A DNA stretch of 12,870 bases, from NCBI GenBank assembly GCA_002423555.1, contig DIWQ01000018.1, positions 1 through 12,870 of the forward strand, given 5' to 3'. Positions 11,893-12,870 of the stretch are shown here, piece after piece (position 1 is the first letter of the stretch; each line of letters starts with the position of its first letter). The notes under the pieces were generated by a model, which saw only the letters and a program-made list of their open reading frames with translations, was not told the origin of the DNA and did no database searches. Source of the stretch: Patescibacteria group bacterium UBA6102 (GTDB lineage: Bacteria; Patescibacteriota; Minisyncoccia; Minisyncoccales; UBA5738). The position numbers were made by a program, and so were the translations under genes.

Positions 11893-12870
11893 ATGATGAT
11901 AGTTCCAAGCAAATATAAAATACAAAAAATCAGGGCGAGAGAGATTTTGGATTCAAGGGGAAATCCGGCTTTGGAAGTCTGCGTTTTGACCGGCGCGGGC
12001 GAGTTTTGCGCCGGCGTGCCGTCGGGTGCGTCCACGGGTGCGGGCGAGGCGGTTGAATTGCGGGACGGCGGCGAAAAATTCGGCGGATTGGGAGTTGCCA
12101 AAGCGGCGGCCAATGTCAACGGCGTGATTAATCCCCAAGTTATCGGAATGGACTGCCGCGATCAGGAGGCGGTGGACAGAAAAATGCGCGAGATTGATGC
12201 CACACCGAATAAAAGCCGCCTGGGAGGGAATGCAATGTGCGGGGTGTCGCTGGCATGCGCGCGCGCCGCGGCGGGCGCGCAAAAAAAACCGCTTTACGAA
12301 CACATCGCCAAATTGGCAAAAAACAAGAGGATCGTTTTGCCCAAGCCGTGTTTCAACGTTATTAACGGCGGCGCGCACGCGGGCAACGATTTGGATTTTC
12401 AGGAATTTATGGTTTGCCCGCAAGCCCAAAATTTTGGCGATAATCTGCGCCTTGGCGGCGAAATTTACCGGCAATTGAAAAAAGATTTGGCGGCCAAATA
12501 CGGCAAGTCAAGTGTGAATTTGGGTGATGAAGGGGGATTCGCGCCGCCGATTAAAACTCCCAAAGAGGCGCTGGATTGTTTGTGCGGCGCGATTGCGATC
12601 GTATCGCCCGCGGTGCCGGTGAAATTCATTGTTGACGTTGCCGCCACCCAATTTTTTGACGGCGTCCGGTATCAGACCAATTTCGGCGGTTTTGTCGCCG
12701 GTGGATTGGCGCAATTCTATTCGGGGTTGATTTCGCAATTTCCGCAGATCATCGGCTTGGAAGATCCGTTCGCGGAAAATGATTGGGAGGGCTGGCGCGG
12801 ATTTTCTTTCAGCGGGATGATGATCGGCGATGATTTGCTGGTGACCAATCCGCAAAGAATGAAAGAAGCC
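11893..12870 (+). CDS. eno: enolase (partial, runs off the window end)
   Basis: The first 326 codons of phosphopyruvate hydratase, which interconverts 2-phosphoglycerate and phosphoenolpyruvate in glycolysis. About 100 C-terminal residues, including the catalytic lysines, are beyond the window. Visible are the mobile loop SGASTG (44-49), ELRDGG (55-60), NGGAHAGN (158-165, H162), the catalytic Glu E213 in NLGDEGGFAP, and the Mg ligands D248 (VDVAATQF), E290 (LEDPF) and an Asp of IGDDL (311-315). LEDPFAENDW resembles the archaeal/eukaryotic IEDPF form more than the EDGLAE form of E. coli. The gene begins four bases after the endonuclease stop with tandem ATGs (11893, 11896) and no Shine-Dalgarno or clear promoter. 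Composition returns to the G/C-richer style of the rest of the window. Confidence 0.94.
   Translation, partial: MMIVPSKYKIQKIRAREILDSRGNPALEVCVLTGAGEFCAGVPSGASTGAGEAVELRDGGEKFGGLGVAKAAANVNGVINPQVIGMDCRDQEAVDRKMREIDATPNKSRLGGNAMCGVSLACARAAAGAQKKPLYEHIAKLAKNKRIVLPKPCFNVINGGAHAGNDLDFQEFMVCPQAQNFGDNLRLGGEIYRQLKKDLAAKYGKSSVNLGDEGGFAPPIKTPKEALDCLCGAIAIVSPAVPVKFIVDVAATQFFDGVRYQTNFGGFVAGGLAQFYSGLISQFPQIIGLEDPFAENDWEGWRGFSFSGMMIGDDLLVTNPQRMKEA

Overview
The window reads as one contiguous stretch of a compact bacterial chromosome. Genes are tightly packed and transcribed almost entirely on the + strand. UGA, UAA and UAG all end recognisable genes, so the standard code applies and code-25 lineages are unlikely. 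Several traits fit Candidate Phyla Radiation (Patescibacteria) bacteria: short intergenic gaps, many start codons with no Shine-Dalgarno motif, a half-length MFS-like protein, an FtsZ with a long basic N-terminal extension, and archaeal-flavoured SHMT and enolase sequences. That assignment is my inference; no rRNA or other phylogenetic marker was available to test it.

Layout: (1) Positions 1-241 hold the possible tail of an upstream gene and the promoter of a HIT-family hydrolase (242-874). (2) The HIT gene converges on a membrane-anchored GH3/NagZ-type glycosidase on the - strand (1001-2269), with a perfect 16-bp inverted repeat between them. (3) A six-helix MFS-like half protein (2324-2938) is divergent from nagZ, with overlapping -10 elements. 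(4) A roughly 395-nt non-coding stretch looks like a long 5' leader for glyA (3334-4578). (5) An RRM-type RNA-binding protein (4695-4994) and a membrane-anchored cyclophilin (5088-5774) follow, each with its own promoter and with a clear terminator between them. (6) A three-hairpin repeat bounded by 14-bp perfect inverted repeats (5791-5899) precedes mnmA (5966-7027). (7) ftsZ (7128-8759) and trxB (8812-9753) follow; trxB is bracketed by short 14-nt-spaced direct repeats and followed by four 11-bp tandem repeats. (8) An A/T-rich two-gene restriction-modification system (9851-11888) has its own promoter. (9) Enolase starts four bases after the endonuclease stop and runs off the window end.

Most genes are housekeeping: tRNA 2-thiolation (mnmA), one-carbon metabolism (glyA), glycolysis (eno), division (ftsZ), thiol redox (trxB), protein folding (cyclophilin) and glycan cleavage (nagZ). 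The accessory cargo is the methyltransferase/endonuclease pair, which looks intact and horizontally acquired. It lies between trxB and eno, so that enolase now sits at the end of the restriction operon. I did not find a clearly unprecedented multi-gene system. The strongest second-look items are this restriction-modification pair and its leaderless-looking promoter, the unusual FtsZ, the three-hairpin repeat, the glyA leader and the near-absence of Shine-Dalgarno sequences.
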